Of a stretch of DNA of 64,000 bases, positions 17,039 through 26,900 are shown one piece after another. Position numbers and translations under genes: made by a program. Each line of letters begins with the position of its first letter. The stretch's first letter is position 1. This DNA comes from JBEEOW01 sp041191405 (GTDB taxonomy: Bacteria > Bacteroidota > Bacteroidia > Cytophagales > UBA9547), in contig JBEEOW010000009.1 of the NCBI GenBank assembly GCA_041191405.1, positions 62,001-126,000 on the forward strand. The letters are read 5' to 3'. The notes below the pieces were generated by a model, which ran no database searches, was not told the origin of the DNA, and saw only the letters and a program-made list of their open reading frames with translations.

Positions 17039-17074
17039 AAAAAAAGCTCCACAAAATTAAATTTATGGAGCTTT
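17039..17074 (-). terminator. Terminator after fabV
   Basis: Reading the minus strand after the fabV stop, AAAGCTCCA (17074-17066) pairs with 17051-17043 across a 14-nt loop and is followed by a run of U (complement of 17039-17045). The stem is 9 bp with a downstream T tract, a good intrinsic terminator. Confidence 0.75.
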
Positions 17075-17097
17075 CTTTTACTATTTTAATTCTTAGA

Positions 17098-18291
17098 TTA
17101 AACTAATCCTTCTATTTCAATATTTTCGTTAACATCAGCTTGGTAATCAACACCTTCTTGTGCGAAACCAAATAATGTTAAGAAATCATTTTTATAACCA
17201 GCTAAATCGCCAATTGATGGTAATGTTTCAGTAGTTGATTGTTCCCAAAGAGCAGCAACTTTTGCTTGTACATCTTCTCTTAATTCCCAATCATCAATGC
17301 GGATTCTTCCTTTTTCATCAACTGGAATTTCACCATTTTTAGTATATAATCTAGCGCTAAATAAACGCTCAATTTGCTCAATACAACCTTCGTGAATCCC
17401 CTCTTCTTTCATTACTTTGTACAATAATGAAATATACAATGGAATTACAGGAATTGCTGAACTTGCTTGCGTTACCAATGCTTTGTTTACTGATACATAA
17501 GCTTTTCCACCAATTGCATTTAATTTATCTGAAATTGCAAATGCAGTTTTTTCTAAATCGTCTTTTGCAGCACCAATTGTACCTTTACGGTAAACAGCTT
17601 CAGTAACAGCAGGACCAATGTATGAATATGCAACTGTTAATGCATTTGGAGCTAACACATTAGCTTTTAACATTTCATCAATCCACATTTGCCAATCTTC
17701 GCCACCCATTACAGCTATGGTATTAGCAATATCATCTTCATTTGCCGGTTCAATACTTACACTTGTTACATTTCCTGTATGGAAATCAACAGTTTTGTTA
17801 GTGAAAGTTTGTCCGATTGGTTTTAAAGTTGAACGATGCGTAACTCCAGTTACTGGGTTAGTACGTACTGGTGATGCTAAACTATAAATTACCAAATCAA
17901 CCTGACCTAAATCAGCTTTAATTAATTCAATAGTTTTTGCTTTTATTTCATTTGAAAAAGCATCGCCATTGATACTTTTTGCATAGATACCTGCTTTTTT
18001 AGCTTGGTCTTGAAAAGCTGCACTGTTATACCAACCTGGTGAAGCTGGTTTGCCTGCTGCCGGACCTTTTTCAAAAAATACACCAACTGTAGCTGCATTC
18101 GAACCAAATGCACTAGTTATTCTTGATGCTAAACCAAAACCTGTAGATGCCCCAATAACTAATACTTTTTTAGGACCTTCAATTTGACCTTTAGATTTTA
18201 CGTAATTAATCTGATTTATAACGTTTTGCTCGCAACCTTTTGGGTGAGAGGTTAAACAAATAAATCCACGCATTCTTGGTTCAATAATCAT
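17098..18291 (-). CDS. fabV: Trans-2-enoyl-ACP/CoA reductase FabV
   Basis: A 397-residue protein of standard FabV length. It starts MIIEPRMRGFICLTSHP, typical of the family, then carries the cofactor loop VLVIGASTGFGLASRI (43-58). The catalytic Tyr234-x8-Lys243 motif is seen in YRKGTIGAAK, and the substrate-side YSLASPVRTNP is present. FabV is the NADH-dependent enoyl reductase that finishes each round of fatty acid elongation and is insensitive to triclosan. It is a single-gene unit with its own terminator. Confidence 0.96.
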   Translation of the reverse strand: MIIEPRMRGFICLTSHPKGCEQNVINQINYVKSKGQIEGPKKVLVIGASTGFGLASRITSAFGSNAATVGVFFEKGPAAGKPASPGWYNSAAFQDQAKKAGIYAKSINGDAFSNEIKAKTIELIKADLGQVDLVIYSLASPVRTNPVTGVTHRSTLKPIGQTFTNKTVDFHTGNVTSVSIEPANEDDIANTIAVMGGEDWQMWIDEMLKANVLAPNALTVAYSYIGPAVTEAVYRKGTIGAAKDDLEKTAFAISDKLNAIGGKAYVSVNKALVTQASSAIPVIPLYISLLYKVMKEEGIHEGCIEQIERLFSARLYTKNGEIPVDEKGRIRIDDWELREDVQAKVAALWEQSTTETLPSIGDLAGYKNDFLTLFGFAQEGVDYQADVNENIEIEGLV

Positions 18292-18470
18292 ATTTTTTGT
18301 TTGTTAATATTATAAATTAAATCAAAATAATAATCTTCGGCAATATGGCTTATTATTCTGAAATAATCAAAAATATACATTCCGTTTTGTTGATTTTTAC
18401 TAATTTAAGTAACCGAAGTAGCTTTTTTTATATTTAGATACTTATTTATACTTTGTTAAGTTGAAAAGTT

Positions 18471-19178
18471 TTAAATGGTTTTTTTATTTTCAACTGTAAT
18501 TTCTGAACCTTCAGCTAACATTACTGAGTTCGGTTTTAAGTTATTTAAAAATGCAAAATCAGCTCCGTAAACCAAACCAAAATCAACATTAATATCATAC
18601 TCTTTTACATTGTAAGTTTGCCATTTGGGATGTGTTACTTCGTATTCAAAAGTCTTATTTTCATTTACTTTGGTGTATCCCCAATAATGTTCGGTTATAA
18701 ATTCTGTTTCTGAATTTGGTAATATTTCATGTAATTTATTTTCAGCTAAAATACTGATTTTTTGTTCATTATTATTGTATTTCCAATGATATTTTACTTT
18801 AATATTTTCATCAATTAATTCCCATTTATGATTCATTGGCACCGTTTGATAATGTTCATCATATAGAGCATTAGCCACAAAACTCAATGCCGATTTTGGT
18901 ACAAGTTCTTTAATGAAAACTACACCACGTTTCCAGGTATTATTTTCAAAATATTTTACATAAAACCTTAAATTAACTTCTTCAAAATCAATATGAAATG
19001 GCACTTTTAATCCCAACACTTTGGTGTTTTTAAACATAAAACCAACCAAACTTACATAACAGGTATTGTTCCATAAATCAAGTTCTGTTTTATGAGGAAT
19101 ATATTTTTGTATTACTGCTGGGTCAATGGCATAATTAGCAATCGCAAGTTTTCTCCATTCTGCTTTTAAAAAACTCAT
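18471..19178 (-). CDS. DUF2071 (YqjF-like) family protein
   Basis: A 235-residue protein starting MSFLKAEWRKLAIANY, then DPAVIQKYIPHKTELDLW and CYVSLVGFMF, the usual opening of DUF2071/YqjF proteins. Further on, FEEVNLRFYVKYF and RGVVFIKELVPK belong to the same family. No catalytic motif is known. A start 16 codons upstream (19226) is possible, but the extension has no family similarity that I can see. Function unknown. It is divergent from the DUF1653 gene. Confidence 0.83.
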   Translation of the reverse strand: MSFLKAEWRKLAIANYAIDPAVIQKYIPHKTELDLWNNTCYVSLVGFMFKNTKVLGLKVPFHIDFEEVNLRFYVKYFENNTWKRGVVFIKELVPKSALSFVANALYDEHYQTVPMNHKWELIDENIKVKYHWKYNNNEQKISILAENKLHEILPNSETEFITEHYWGYTKVNENKTFEYEVTHPKWQTYNVKEYDINVDFGLVYGADFAFLNNLKPNSVMLAEGSEITVENKKTI

Positions 19179-19284
19179 AATTTGTAGGTTTAGTATTGTA
19201 TTTTGCTTGCTATTTTTGTCTAACAAATAAAAACTATCTTTGTTGGCAAATTAAAACGTAATCTAAATTTTAAAGTCTAACATA

Positions 19285-19530
19285 ATGAAGCCCGAAATTA
19301 AAAAAGGTATTTATAAGCATTACAAAGGAAAATTTTATGAAGTTTTACATTTAGCAATACACTCAGAAACATTAGAAGCAATGGTTGTATATAAACCATT
19401 ATATAAATCTGATAATTATGATGCTGATACACTATGGGTTAGACCATTAACAATGTTTACTGAAAAAGTGGTGGTTGATGGTAAATTAGTAGATAGATTT
19501 TCGTTCCAAAAAACTTCAATTAAATATTAA
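19285..19530 (+). CDS. DUF1653 family protein
   Basis: An 81-residue protein with the DUF1653 pattern: KGIYKHYKGKFYEVLHLAIHSETLE, then VVYKPLY, TLWVRPLTMF and a C-terminal RFSF. The fold is a small beta protein of unknown function common in bacteria. The length is typical. A near-perfect hairpin follows the stop. Confidence 0.88.
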   Translation: MKPEIKKGIYKHYKGKFYEVLHLAIHSETLEAMVVYKPLYKSDNYDADTLWVRPLTMFTEKVVVDGKLVDRFSFQKTSIKY

Positions 19531-19538
19531 AAAATGTG

Positions 19539-19578
19539 GTTAAGTTATTTTATAAATCAACTTACAAAATAACTTAAC
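19539..19578. terminator. Bidirectional terminator between DUF1653 and DUF3127 genes
   Basis: A perfect 13-bp stem: GTTAAGTTATTTT (19539-19551) pairs with 19566-19578 across a 14-nt loop. The flanks are A-rich on the left and T-rich on the right, so the structure can end transcription from both convergent genes. Confidence 0.75.
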
Positions 19579-19600
19579 TACTATATTTTTAACTTATTAA

Positions 19601-19978
19601 TTAAAATGGAAGATCGTCTTCAGCAGATGCTTTCGCTAACGATGGGTCAAATGGAGGAAGGTCAGGAATACCAGCAGCCGAACCACCACCTTGCGATGCG
19701 CCAACTTTATCAATTCTCCAAGCATTCACATTAGTGTACCATTTTTCATTGTATTCTCTAGATTCTAAGTTTAAAGATACTTTGATAGTTTCACCTGGAG
19801 TTAATGTTTTTAAAATATCAGATTTTTCACCAAATGCAGTTATACAAACATTTTTAGGATACTGTTCTTCAGAGGTTTCAATAACAAAATCTTGTTTTTT
19901 CCAATCTTTACCAGCAGCTGAAACTCCCTTTAATTCAGGAAGAATTTTAACTAATTTGCCTGTAATTTCTAAGCTCAT
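19601..19978 (-). CDS. DUF3127 family protein, OB-fold with SSB-like acidic tip
   Basis: A 125-residue protein. The first 90 residues (MSLEITGKLVKILPEL, KKQDFVIET, PKNVCITAFG, VSLNLESREYNEKWYTNVNAWRI) match DUF3127, a small OB-fold-like domain of Bacteroidota. A Gly/Ser-rich linker follows, and the protein ends ...EDDLPF, strikingly like the acidic protein-interaction tip of single-stranded DNA-binding proteins (DDDIPF). A nucleic-acid-related role is therefore plausible but unproven. It is a single-gene unit facing the DUF1653 gene. Confidence 0.85.
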   Translation of the reverse strand: MSLEITGKLVKILPELKGVSAAGKDWKKQDFVIETSEEQYPKNVCITAFGEKSDILKTLTPGETIKVSLNLESREYNEKWYTNVNAWRIDKVGASQGGGSAAGIPDLPPFDPSLAKASAEDDLPF

Positions 19979-20067
19979 TTTATATTTGTTTTAATGTAAA
20001 AGAATAATCGCTTTCAAAATACGGTAATTTTCTACAATTTTGATGCATTATAAACCAAAATTATTAA

Positions 20068-20679
20068 ATGAAGCTTTATAAATATTTTATCGGGGCATTT
20101 GCCATCATTGTTATTGACCAAATTATCAAACTTGCAGTACATGCATATATGCTTCCTGGCATGCTTGGTGAAATCCAAATTGTAGGCGATTGGTTTAAAC
20201 TACACTATACCTTAAATCCAGGTATGGCTTTCGGAATTAAAATTATGGGTAATTATGGAAAATTAATCTTAAGTGTTTTCCGTTTAATTGCTGTAACTGG
20301 TATTGGTTACTACATTGTTCATTTATACAAAAACAATGCACACCCTGGTTTTTTGTGGTGTATGGCATTGGTTTTAGGTGGAGCAGTTGGCAATGTTGTT
20401 GACAGTACATTCTACGGAGTATTTCTTGATAACTCGCCTGTTGATTCGCTTACGCCATGGTTTCATGGACAAGTAATTGATATGTTTTATTTAGATATTT
20501 GGGAAGGTTACTTGCCAGATTGGTTAGGAGGAGGTTATACTGCACTTTGGCCAATATTTAACTTTGCAGATGCTTCTATTTTTGTTGGAGTTGCTATCAT
20601 CATGATTTTCCAAAACAGATTCTTTATTCAAGAAGAAAAATTGGAAGAAACTTCAAATACGGTAGAAAGTGAAAGCTGA
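20068..20679 (+). CDS. lspA: Lipoprotein signal peptidase (signal peptidase II)
   Basis: A 203-residue membrane aspartyl protease that removes signal peptides from prolipoproteins. The family motifs are visible: VIDQIIKL near residue 15, LNPGMAFG (50-56), then GNVVDS with catalytic Asp112 and FNFADAS with catalytic Asp168. Four membrane helices are evident. It is longer than E. coli LspA because of an insert between the two aspartates (about residues 115-160), common in Bacteroidota. The next gene starts inside its last codons. Confidence 0.95.
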   Translation: MKLYKYFIGAFAIIVIDQIIKLAVHAYMLPGMLGEIQIVGDWFKLHYTLNPGMAFGIKIMGNYGKLILSVFRLIAVTGIGYYIVHLYKNNAHPGFLWCMALVLGGAVGNVVDSTFYGVFLDNSPVDSLTPWFHGQVIDMFYLDIWEGYLPDWLGGGYTALWPIFNFADASIFVGVAIIMIFQNRFFIQEEKLEETSNTVESES

Positions 20680-21022
20680 GGATATTTCATTTAAACACAA
20701 GTGGGAATCAACACTTGATAAATTAGGTGAGGTATTAGGCAAACGCCCTGAAAACCTTAATGTAGTTTTATTTTACATTGGTATTCAGGAATTGGGTGTG
20801 GTTAAACCAGTTTTTTCAAAAGAAGAAAAACAGGATTTAATGCACATTGCCGTTTGTAAATTACTTTCAAAACTTGGTTATTACGAACTCGAACATCTGG
20901 ATGCTGATGGTTGGCCACATTGGAAACTTGTAAAAGCCTTACCAGCATTTAAGCTTAATGAGCAAGAAAAACTATTACAAATGCAGGTAATAGATTATGT
21001 TGAAACAGAATTGGGGATTTAG
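20669..21022 (+). CDS. Conserved hypothetical protein coupled to lspA
   Basis: A 117-residue soluble protein with a GTG start overlapping the end of lspA by 11 bp, so its translation is probably coupled. Features are PENLNVVLFYIGIQELG, then EEKQDLMHIAVCKLLSKLGYYEL and DGWPHWKL. It appears all-helical apart from a Trp-rich turn. I do not recognise a named family. The position suggests co-expression with lspA but not a shared function. Confidence 0.72.
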   Translation: MKAEDISFKHKWESTLDKLGEVLGKRPENLNVVLFYIGIQELGVVKPVFSKEEKQDLMHIAVCKLLSKLGYYELEHLDADGWPHWKLVKALPAFKLNEQEKLLQMQVIDYVETELGI

Positions 21023-21062
21023 TACTGGGTACTGAGTACAGAGTATTAAGTACAAAGTATTA
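21021..21062. repeat. GTAC-rich extragenic repeat, copy 2
   Basis: AGTACTGGGTACTGAGTACAG and the following GAGTATTAAGTACAAAGTATT lie directly after the upstream stop codon. The stretch is a short array of GTAC-centred words related in inverted orientation to 13276-13307. Confidence 0.5.
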
Positions 21063-21091
21063 GGAATTAAGAAATAGGTTTTAGGTTTTTT

Positions 21092-21119
21092 ATCTTATTT
21101 CTTAAGTCTTTAATCTTAA
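21092..21119. repeat. 28-bp extragenic repeat, inverted copy at 61036-61063
   Basis: The 28 bases here are the exact reverse complement of 61036-61063 (core TTCTTAAGTCTTTAATC). Looser relatives (CTTAAGTCTT, TTTAATCTTAAGTCT) continue to about 21167. It is a dispersed intergenic element without coding capacity. Confidence 0.6.
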
Positions 21120-21173
21120 CTCTCAATACTAAATTCTTAAGTCTTCCGTCTTTAATCTTAAGTCTCAAAAAAG

Positions 21174-21941
21174 ATGACAAAAATAATAACATATAACGTA
21201 AACGGAATTCGTTCAGCAATAGACAAAGGGTTTATTGATTGGATAAAAGCTGTGAACCCAACAATTTTTTGTTTGCAAGAAGTAAAAGCAGAGCCGCATC
21301 AAGTTGATTTAAAGCCTTTTGAAGAGTTGGGTTATGAATATTACTGGCAATCTGCACAAAAAAAAGGATACAGTGGAGTAGCAACTTTCACAAAAATAAA
21401 ACCAAAAGAGGTAGTTTATGGTTGTGGTATTGAAAAATACGACAACGAAGGTAGAGTATTAACATTGGTTTTTGAAAATTTTACAATTATCAATACTTAT
21501 ATGCCATCGGGTTCAAGCGGAGAAGAACGTCAAGCATTTAAATTTGAATGGTTGAAAGATTTTTATGGTTATGCTAAGCTACAATTAAGTAACCATAACA
21601 AACTAATTATCGTAGGAGACTACAATATTTGCCACAAAGCAATAGATATTCACAATCCGAAATCAAATGCAAATACTTCTGGTTTTTTACCTGAAGAACG
21701 TGCTTGGATGGATGAATTTGTTGCACTAGGATTCATAGATAGTTTCAGACATGTAAACCCAGAACCACACAATTATACATGGTGGAGTTACAGAGCTGGA
21801 GCAAGAAAGAAAAACTTAGGTTGGCGTATCGATTACCAAATGTTGAGCGAAAACATGGCAAATGACATTGAAAGTACAAAAATTTTAAGCGAAGCTGTAC
21901 ACTCTGACCATTGTCCCGTTTTGCTTAATTTAAATATTTAA
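21174..21941 (+). CDS. xth: Exodeoxyribonuclease III (AP endonuclease)
   Basis: A 255-residue member of the exonuclease III/AP endonuclease family acting in base-excision repair. The motifs run in order: ITYNVNGIRSA (residues 4-14), FCLQEVKAE with the metal-binding Glu, YSGVATFTK, then GDYNICHKAIDIHNPK, WWSYRAGARKKNLGWRIDYQM and a C-terminal SDHCPVLL with the catalytic His. The length is standard. The upstream 150 bp hold the extragenic repeats. Confidence 0.94.
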   Translation: MTKIITYNVNGIRSAIDKGFIDWIKAVNPTIFCLQEVKAEPHQVDLKPFEELGYEYYWQSAQKKGYSGVATFTKIKPKEVVYGCGIEKYDNEGRVLTLVFENFTIINTYMPSGSSGEERQAFKFEWLKDFYGYAKLQLSNHNKLIIVGDYNICHKAIDIHNPKSNANTSGFLPEERAWMDEFVALGFIDSFRHVNPEPHNYTWWSYRAGARKKNLGWRIDYQMLSENMANDIESTKILSEAVHSDHCPVLLNLNI

Positions 21942-21973
21942 TCATTTGAATATCTGTTATTTAAATGATTAAA
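21937..21973 (+). terminator. Possible terminator after exonuclease III gene
   Basis: TTTAATCATTT (21937-21947) overlaps the stop codon and pairs with 21963-21973 in an 11-bp AT-rich stem with a 15-nt loop. The stem is weak and the trailing T tract is poor. Confidence 0.35.
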
Positions 21974-22086
21974 ATGTATTTTACATAAATCAAAAAATAA
22001 AAGTCTAAAAATATATTATTAGAAATTTCTTTTGATTTGTGCTACAACTTAATAATTTTAGGTCGGGAAATAATAAATTTTAATAG

Positions 22087-23850
22087 ATGAAACGAATTTT
22101 ATACTGCTTATTACTAGGCGGATCACTTACTCTTATTGCTGCATGTGGTGGAGGACCAAAAGAGCAAAATGGTAATACTGAGTTAAGAGCTGCTCAGGGT
22201 GGACGATATTATGGTGGTGTTTTTAAACTAAACGAAAGTGAGTTTATTAAGACACTTTTCCCTCACAATATCACAGATGCTGTTTCAACTCGTATAGCGA
22301 GTCAAGTATATGAAGGTCTATTCAAATTTGACCCATCTGATTTAAGTGTAAAGAAAAGTTTAGCTGCCGACTATACAGTTGATAGCAGTGGAACGCTTTA
22401 TACAATTAAGCTTAAAAAAGATGTTTATTTCCACGATGATCCATGTTTTGAAGGTGGTAAAGGTAGATTGTTAACAGCACAAGATGTTAAGTATTGTTTT
22501 ACACTTTTATGTACACAAGGTCCAAATAACCAAGGGTTTGGTGTATTTAAAGATATTTTAAAAGGAGCGACTGAATATTATAACGCTTCGGCTGGTGGAA
22601 AAACGCCAAGTAAAGAAATTGAAGGTATCAAAGTTATTGATAATAATACAATTCAATTATCATTGGTTAAACCAAGTTCAATATTCTTATTTAATTTAGC
22701 TCGTCCGTTTACTTTCATTTTCCCAAAAGAAGCATTCGAGAAATATAGATTGGATATGCGTACTAAAGCAGTTGGTACTGGTCCGTTTGTATTGCAAAAT
22801 ATTGATGATGATATTTCAATTATTTTAAAGAGAAATGATAGATATCACAATGTTGATGAATTTGGTAACAAACTTCCATTCCTTGATGCTGTAGATATTC
22901 GTTTTATTAAAGATAAAAAAACAGAATTGTTTGAATTCAAAAAAGGTAACTTCTCAATGATTTATCGTTTACCTACTGAATATATTATTGATATTCTTGA
23001 AGATGCAGGTTCAAACGAAAATGGAGAATATAGCCAATATGAGTTACAACGTAAACCAGAAATGGCAACTCAATTCTTAGCATTCCAAAATACAGGTGAG
23101 ATTTTCAAAAATAGAAATTTAAGAAAAGCATTCTCATTTGCTATTGATAGAGAGAAAATATTAGAATTTGTATTGAATGGTGAAGGTTATGCTTCAGGTT
23201 TCCATGGTATTACACCTCCATCTTTCCCAAATTATCCAATTGATAGTATCAAAGGATATAACAAAAACCTTGATTCAGCTAAATATTACTTAGCAAAAGC
23301 AGGTTATCCAAATGGTAAAGGTTTCCCTGAAATAGTGTTACAACTAAACTCTGATGGTGAAAGAAAATCTAACGTTGCAATTGAAGTTCAAAAACAATTA
23401 AAAGAAAACTTGAACGTAAATGTTAAATTAGAAATTGTTCCATTTGCACAATTAGTTGAAGGAATTATTGGTGGTAAATCTAACTTCTACTTGAGTGGTT
23501 ACAGTGCCGATTTCCCAAGTCCAGAAAACTTCTTATCATTATTCTATGGTAAAGATGTTCCAACTGACCCAAAAGCTAAATCATATCCTAACTTTGTTAG
23601 ATATAAAAACGCTCAGTTTGACAAATATTTTGAAGAAGCTTTAACTGCAAAATCAGTTGAAGAGGCTAACAAAAAATTCATGAAAGCAGAGCAAGTTTTA
23701 ATGGCAGATGCTCCAATTATTGTACTTTGGTACGATGAAGGATATAGATTAGTACAATCTTATGTTAAAAACTTCCCAAATAACCCAATGCAAATCAGAG
23801 ATTACGCTGAGGTGTATATTGAGAAAGCTAAAAAAGTAAAAGAGAAATAG
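22087..23850 (+). CDS. Peptide-type ABC transporter substrate-binding lipoprotein (SBP family 5)
   Basis: A 587-residue lipoprotein (LIAAC, lipid Cys at about residue 20). The family 5 pattern is clear: GGVFKLNESEF, then ASQVYEGLFKFDP, YTIKLKKDVYFHDD, GKGRLLTAQDVKYCF, KAVGTGPFVLQN, NLRKAFSFAIDREKILEFVLNGEG and the late APIIVLWYDEGYRLV. Such proteins bind peptides, nickel complexes or similar ligands and deliver them to an ABC permease. No permease or ATPase gene is adjacent here. It is followed by a terminator-like hairpin. Confidence 0.9.
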   Translation: MKRILYCLLLGGSLTLIAACGGGPKEQNGNTELRAAQGGRYYGGVFKLNESEFIKTLFPHNITDAVSTRIASQVYEGLFKFDPSDLSVKKSLAADYTVDSSGTLYTIKLKKDVYFHDDPCFEGGKGRLLTAQDVKYCFTLLCTQGPNNQGFGVFKDILKGATEYYNASAGGKTPSKEIEGIKVIDNNTIQLSLVKPSSIFLFNLARPFTFIFPKEAFEKYRLDMRTKAVGTGPFVLQNIDDDISIILKRNDRYHNVDEFGNKLPFLDAVDIRFIKDKKTELFEFKKGNFSMIYRLPTEYIIDILEDAGSNENGEYSQYELQRKPEMATQFLAFQNTGEIFKNRNLRKAFSFAIDREKILEFVLNGEGYASGFHGITPPSFPNYPIDSIKGYNKNLDSAKYYLAKAGYPNGKGFPEIVLQLNSDGERKSNVAIEVQKQLKENLNVNVKLEIVPFAQLVEGIIGGKSNFYLSGYSADFPSPENFLSLFYGKDVPTDPKAKSYPNFVRYKNAQFDKYFEEALTAKSVEEANKKFMKAEQVLMADAPIIVLWYDEGYRLVQSYVKNFPNNPMQIRDYAEVYIEKAKKVKEK

Positions 23851-23869
23851 TATTTATAAGTTTAGAATT

Positions 23870-23903
23870 AAAGCTCATATAGTAATATATGGGCTTTACT
23901 TTT
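23870..23903 (+). terminator. Terminator after the substrate-binding protein gene
   Basis: AAAGCTCATAT (23870-23880) pairs with ATATGGGCTTT (23887-23897), with one G-U pair and a 6-nt loop, followed by ACTTTTTTA. It overlaps the 5' extension of the next frame and supports a later start for the DUF4175 gene. Confidence 0.62.
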
Positions 23904-23915
23904 TTATACCACTCT

Positions 23916-26900
23916 ATGAGTTACATAAATCAAGAGCTATTAACGAAGTTACAAGCGTACAAAAAGAAAGCCTACCTGAATAATATCATCAGGGGTTCTA
24001 TTTGGTGGGCTTCTTTGTTGGTAGTTTTTTATTTTTTGGTGAATAGTATAGAATATATCTCCCATTTTAATACAGCCGGTAGAGTATCATTATTGGTATT
24101 GTTTTTGGGTTTGGCTGTAGCGGGTTTTTATGCTTGGTTATTTAAACCATTATTACATTTCTTCAACTTAAAAGAAGGAATGACAGATATTGAGGCATCT
24201 CAATTAATTGGAAATCACTTCCCTGAAATAGCCGATAAATTGGTGAATGTACTTCAATTAAGTAACAATGCCGATTATCAATACTCTGAATTGTTGGAGC
24301 AAAGTATAAATCAGAAACTTACTTCGTTTTCCTATATTCCGTTTACCAATGCAATTAACTTTAATAAAAACAAAAAATACATCAAATTTATAGCTATACC
24401 AGTTGCTATTTGTATTCTGATTTTAGTGTTTAATCCTAGTTATTTTTCTGAACCTACAAAGCGTATAATTCATTTCGAACAAACTTTTCAGGAACCAGCT
24501 CCTTTTCAGTTTAAAATCAATAATAAACACTTAACTGGCTTTAAAGGCGAACCATTTAGCTTAGATGTAACCTTAACAGGCAAAAGTTTACCTGAAGATT
24601 TAATTATTGTTTCTCAGGGAATTAAATCAAAAATGTTAAAAAAGTCTGAAAACTCATATTCATATTTAATTGATAATTTAGATAAAAATATTGTTTTTGA
24701 ATTGATTGGTGGAGGATTTAGTTCTGGTGAATATACCATTGAAGTGTTGGAAAAACCTTCAATTAAATCCTTGATAGTGAAAGCTGAATATCCTTTACAT
24801 GTTGGTAAAAAAGCTGAAACATTTAACAATATTGGTACTTTAACTGTACCCGAAGGAACAAAACTTACTTGGTTACTTGATTGTGAAGAAACCGAAGATT
24901 TGTTTATCAAATTTGGTGATGCTCCTTTAGCTGAAAGAGTTGGCACTGCTGATATGGGTTTTAGTAGCACTTTTGAGTATAAAAAATTAATGACTCAAAG
25001 CGAAAAATATGAGATTATATTGCAAAAAGGCAACCTCAGCAATTCTCAAAAAATAGCATTTAATTTGGATGTTATTTTAGATAAATATCCTAGTATCAGT
25101 ATTAAACAACACAAAGACACTGTTTTGTATTCATTTATAGCTTTAGGTGGAAGCATTAGTGATGATTATGGATTTTCGCAGATGAAACTTTTTTATAGAG
25201 TAATCAAAGAAAAAGCAACTGCGGTAAATTATAAATCAATCAATATTCCAATTAAGAAAAATGCTAATTCACAAACATTTATGTTTGAATGGTTATTTGA
25301 TACCTTGAATTTACAGGCAAATGATAAATTAGAATATTATGTAAAAGTTTGGGATAATGATAGTTTTAGAAAACCTAAAGCTACGCAATCAACTGTAATG
25401 ACTTTAGAGTTGCCAAACCAAAAGAAAATTGAAGAATCAATTGACAAAGCTTTAACTAGCGATGAAAATAGTTTAGAGAAAAGCTTGAAAGAAGCTCAAA
25501 ACTTAAAGAAACAACTCAAACAATTGGATGACAAATTAAAGGGTAAAAAGAATTTGACTTGGGATGACAAAAAACAAGTTGATGAATTAATTAAAAAACA
25601 ACAAGAACTAAATCAGTTAGTTGAGAAAGTAAAAGAACAAAGTAGTTTAAATCTTGAAAAGAAATCAAAGTTTGATCAAAAACAATCTCAGGAGTTAGCT
25701 GAAAAAAATGAGCAATTAAAAGCATTAATGAATGAATTGCTCGACCCAAAAACAAAACAAATGCTTGAAGAGTTGCAAAAATTATTGGCCGAAAAAGCTA
25801 ATGACCAAGATTTGCGCAAAGCTGTTGAGCAAATGAAAAAAGATGGTACTGAACTTAGCAAACAACTAGATAGAACTTTAGAATTATTTAAAAGATTAAA
25901 AGTTGACGACAAAATAAATAAAAGCGCCAACGAATTAGAAAAGCTTGCCAATAAGTTAGAAAAATTAGCAAATGATGCTAAAAACAAAGAAAATTTGGCT
26001 CAAAATCTTGAAAAACAAAAAGAAATAAATGCTGATTTCAAAAAAGTACAGGAGCAATTAAAAGAAGCACAAGAACTAAACAAAGAACTTGAAACTCCTA
26101 AAGACTTGGAAAAAACCGAGCAAGATGAGCAAAATATTGAAAAACAATTAGAGCAATCAAAAGAACAATTAGAGCAAAAACAAGCACAGAAAGCACAAAA
26201 ACCTCAAAAAGGGGGTGCTAAAGATATGCGTGATTTGGGTGCAAAACTGCAAGAAATGATGGCTAAAAATCAGCAAAAAGAAGTTGAGGAAAATATTGAA
26301 GACATAAAAAAGCTGCTTAAAAACTTATTAGCGATTTCATTTGAACAAGAAGAGGTAATAAAAACTTTAAAAACACACAACCCAAATGATCCCAAATACG
26401 TAGAGGCAAGTCGGGCGCAGGTGAAACTGAAGCAACAAGCTCAAAGCGTGAGTGATAGTCTTTTTGCATTATCGAAACGAGTTTTGCAAATTAAAGAGTT
26501 TGTAACCAAAGAAGTTGGCTTGATTCATAGTTACATGGATGAGGCTTTGGTGTTGATAAAACAACGTCAGCCGGGGCAAGCAACTGGCAAACAACAATAT
26601 GCCATGACCTCTGTAAATAACTTGGCCGCTATGTTGAGCGATGTATTAAAGCAAATGCAACAACAAGCTGCCATGCCCAAAAACGCAGGCAATGGAATGT
26701 GCAATAAACCTGGAGGCAAATCTCCCAAGCCATCCCTTTCAGATATGCAGAAGCAATTAAACGGGCAGATGCAACAAATGGGCAAACCTGGTCAAAAAGG
26801 CAAACCTCAAAGTGGTAAATCTGGTAAAGAAGGAAGCAAATCAGGGGAAGGCGAAAATGGAGAGTCGGCAAGTGAGCAATTGGCTCGTATGGCTGCTCGA

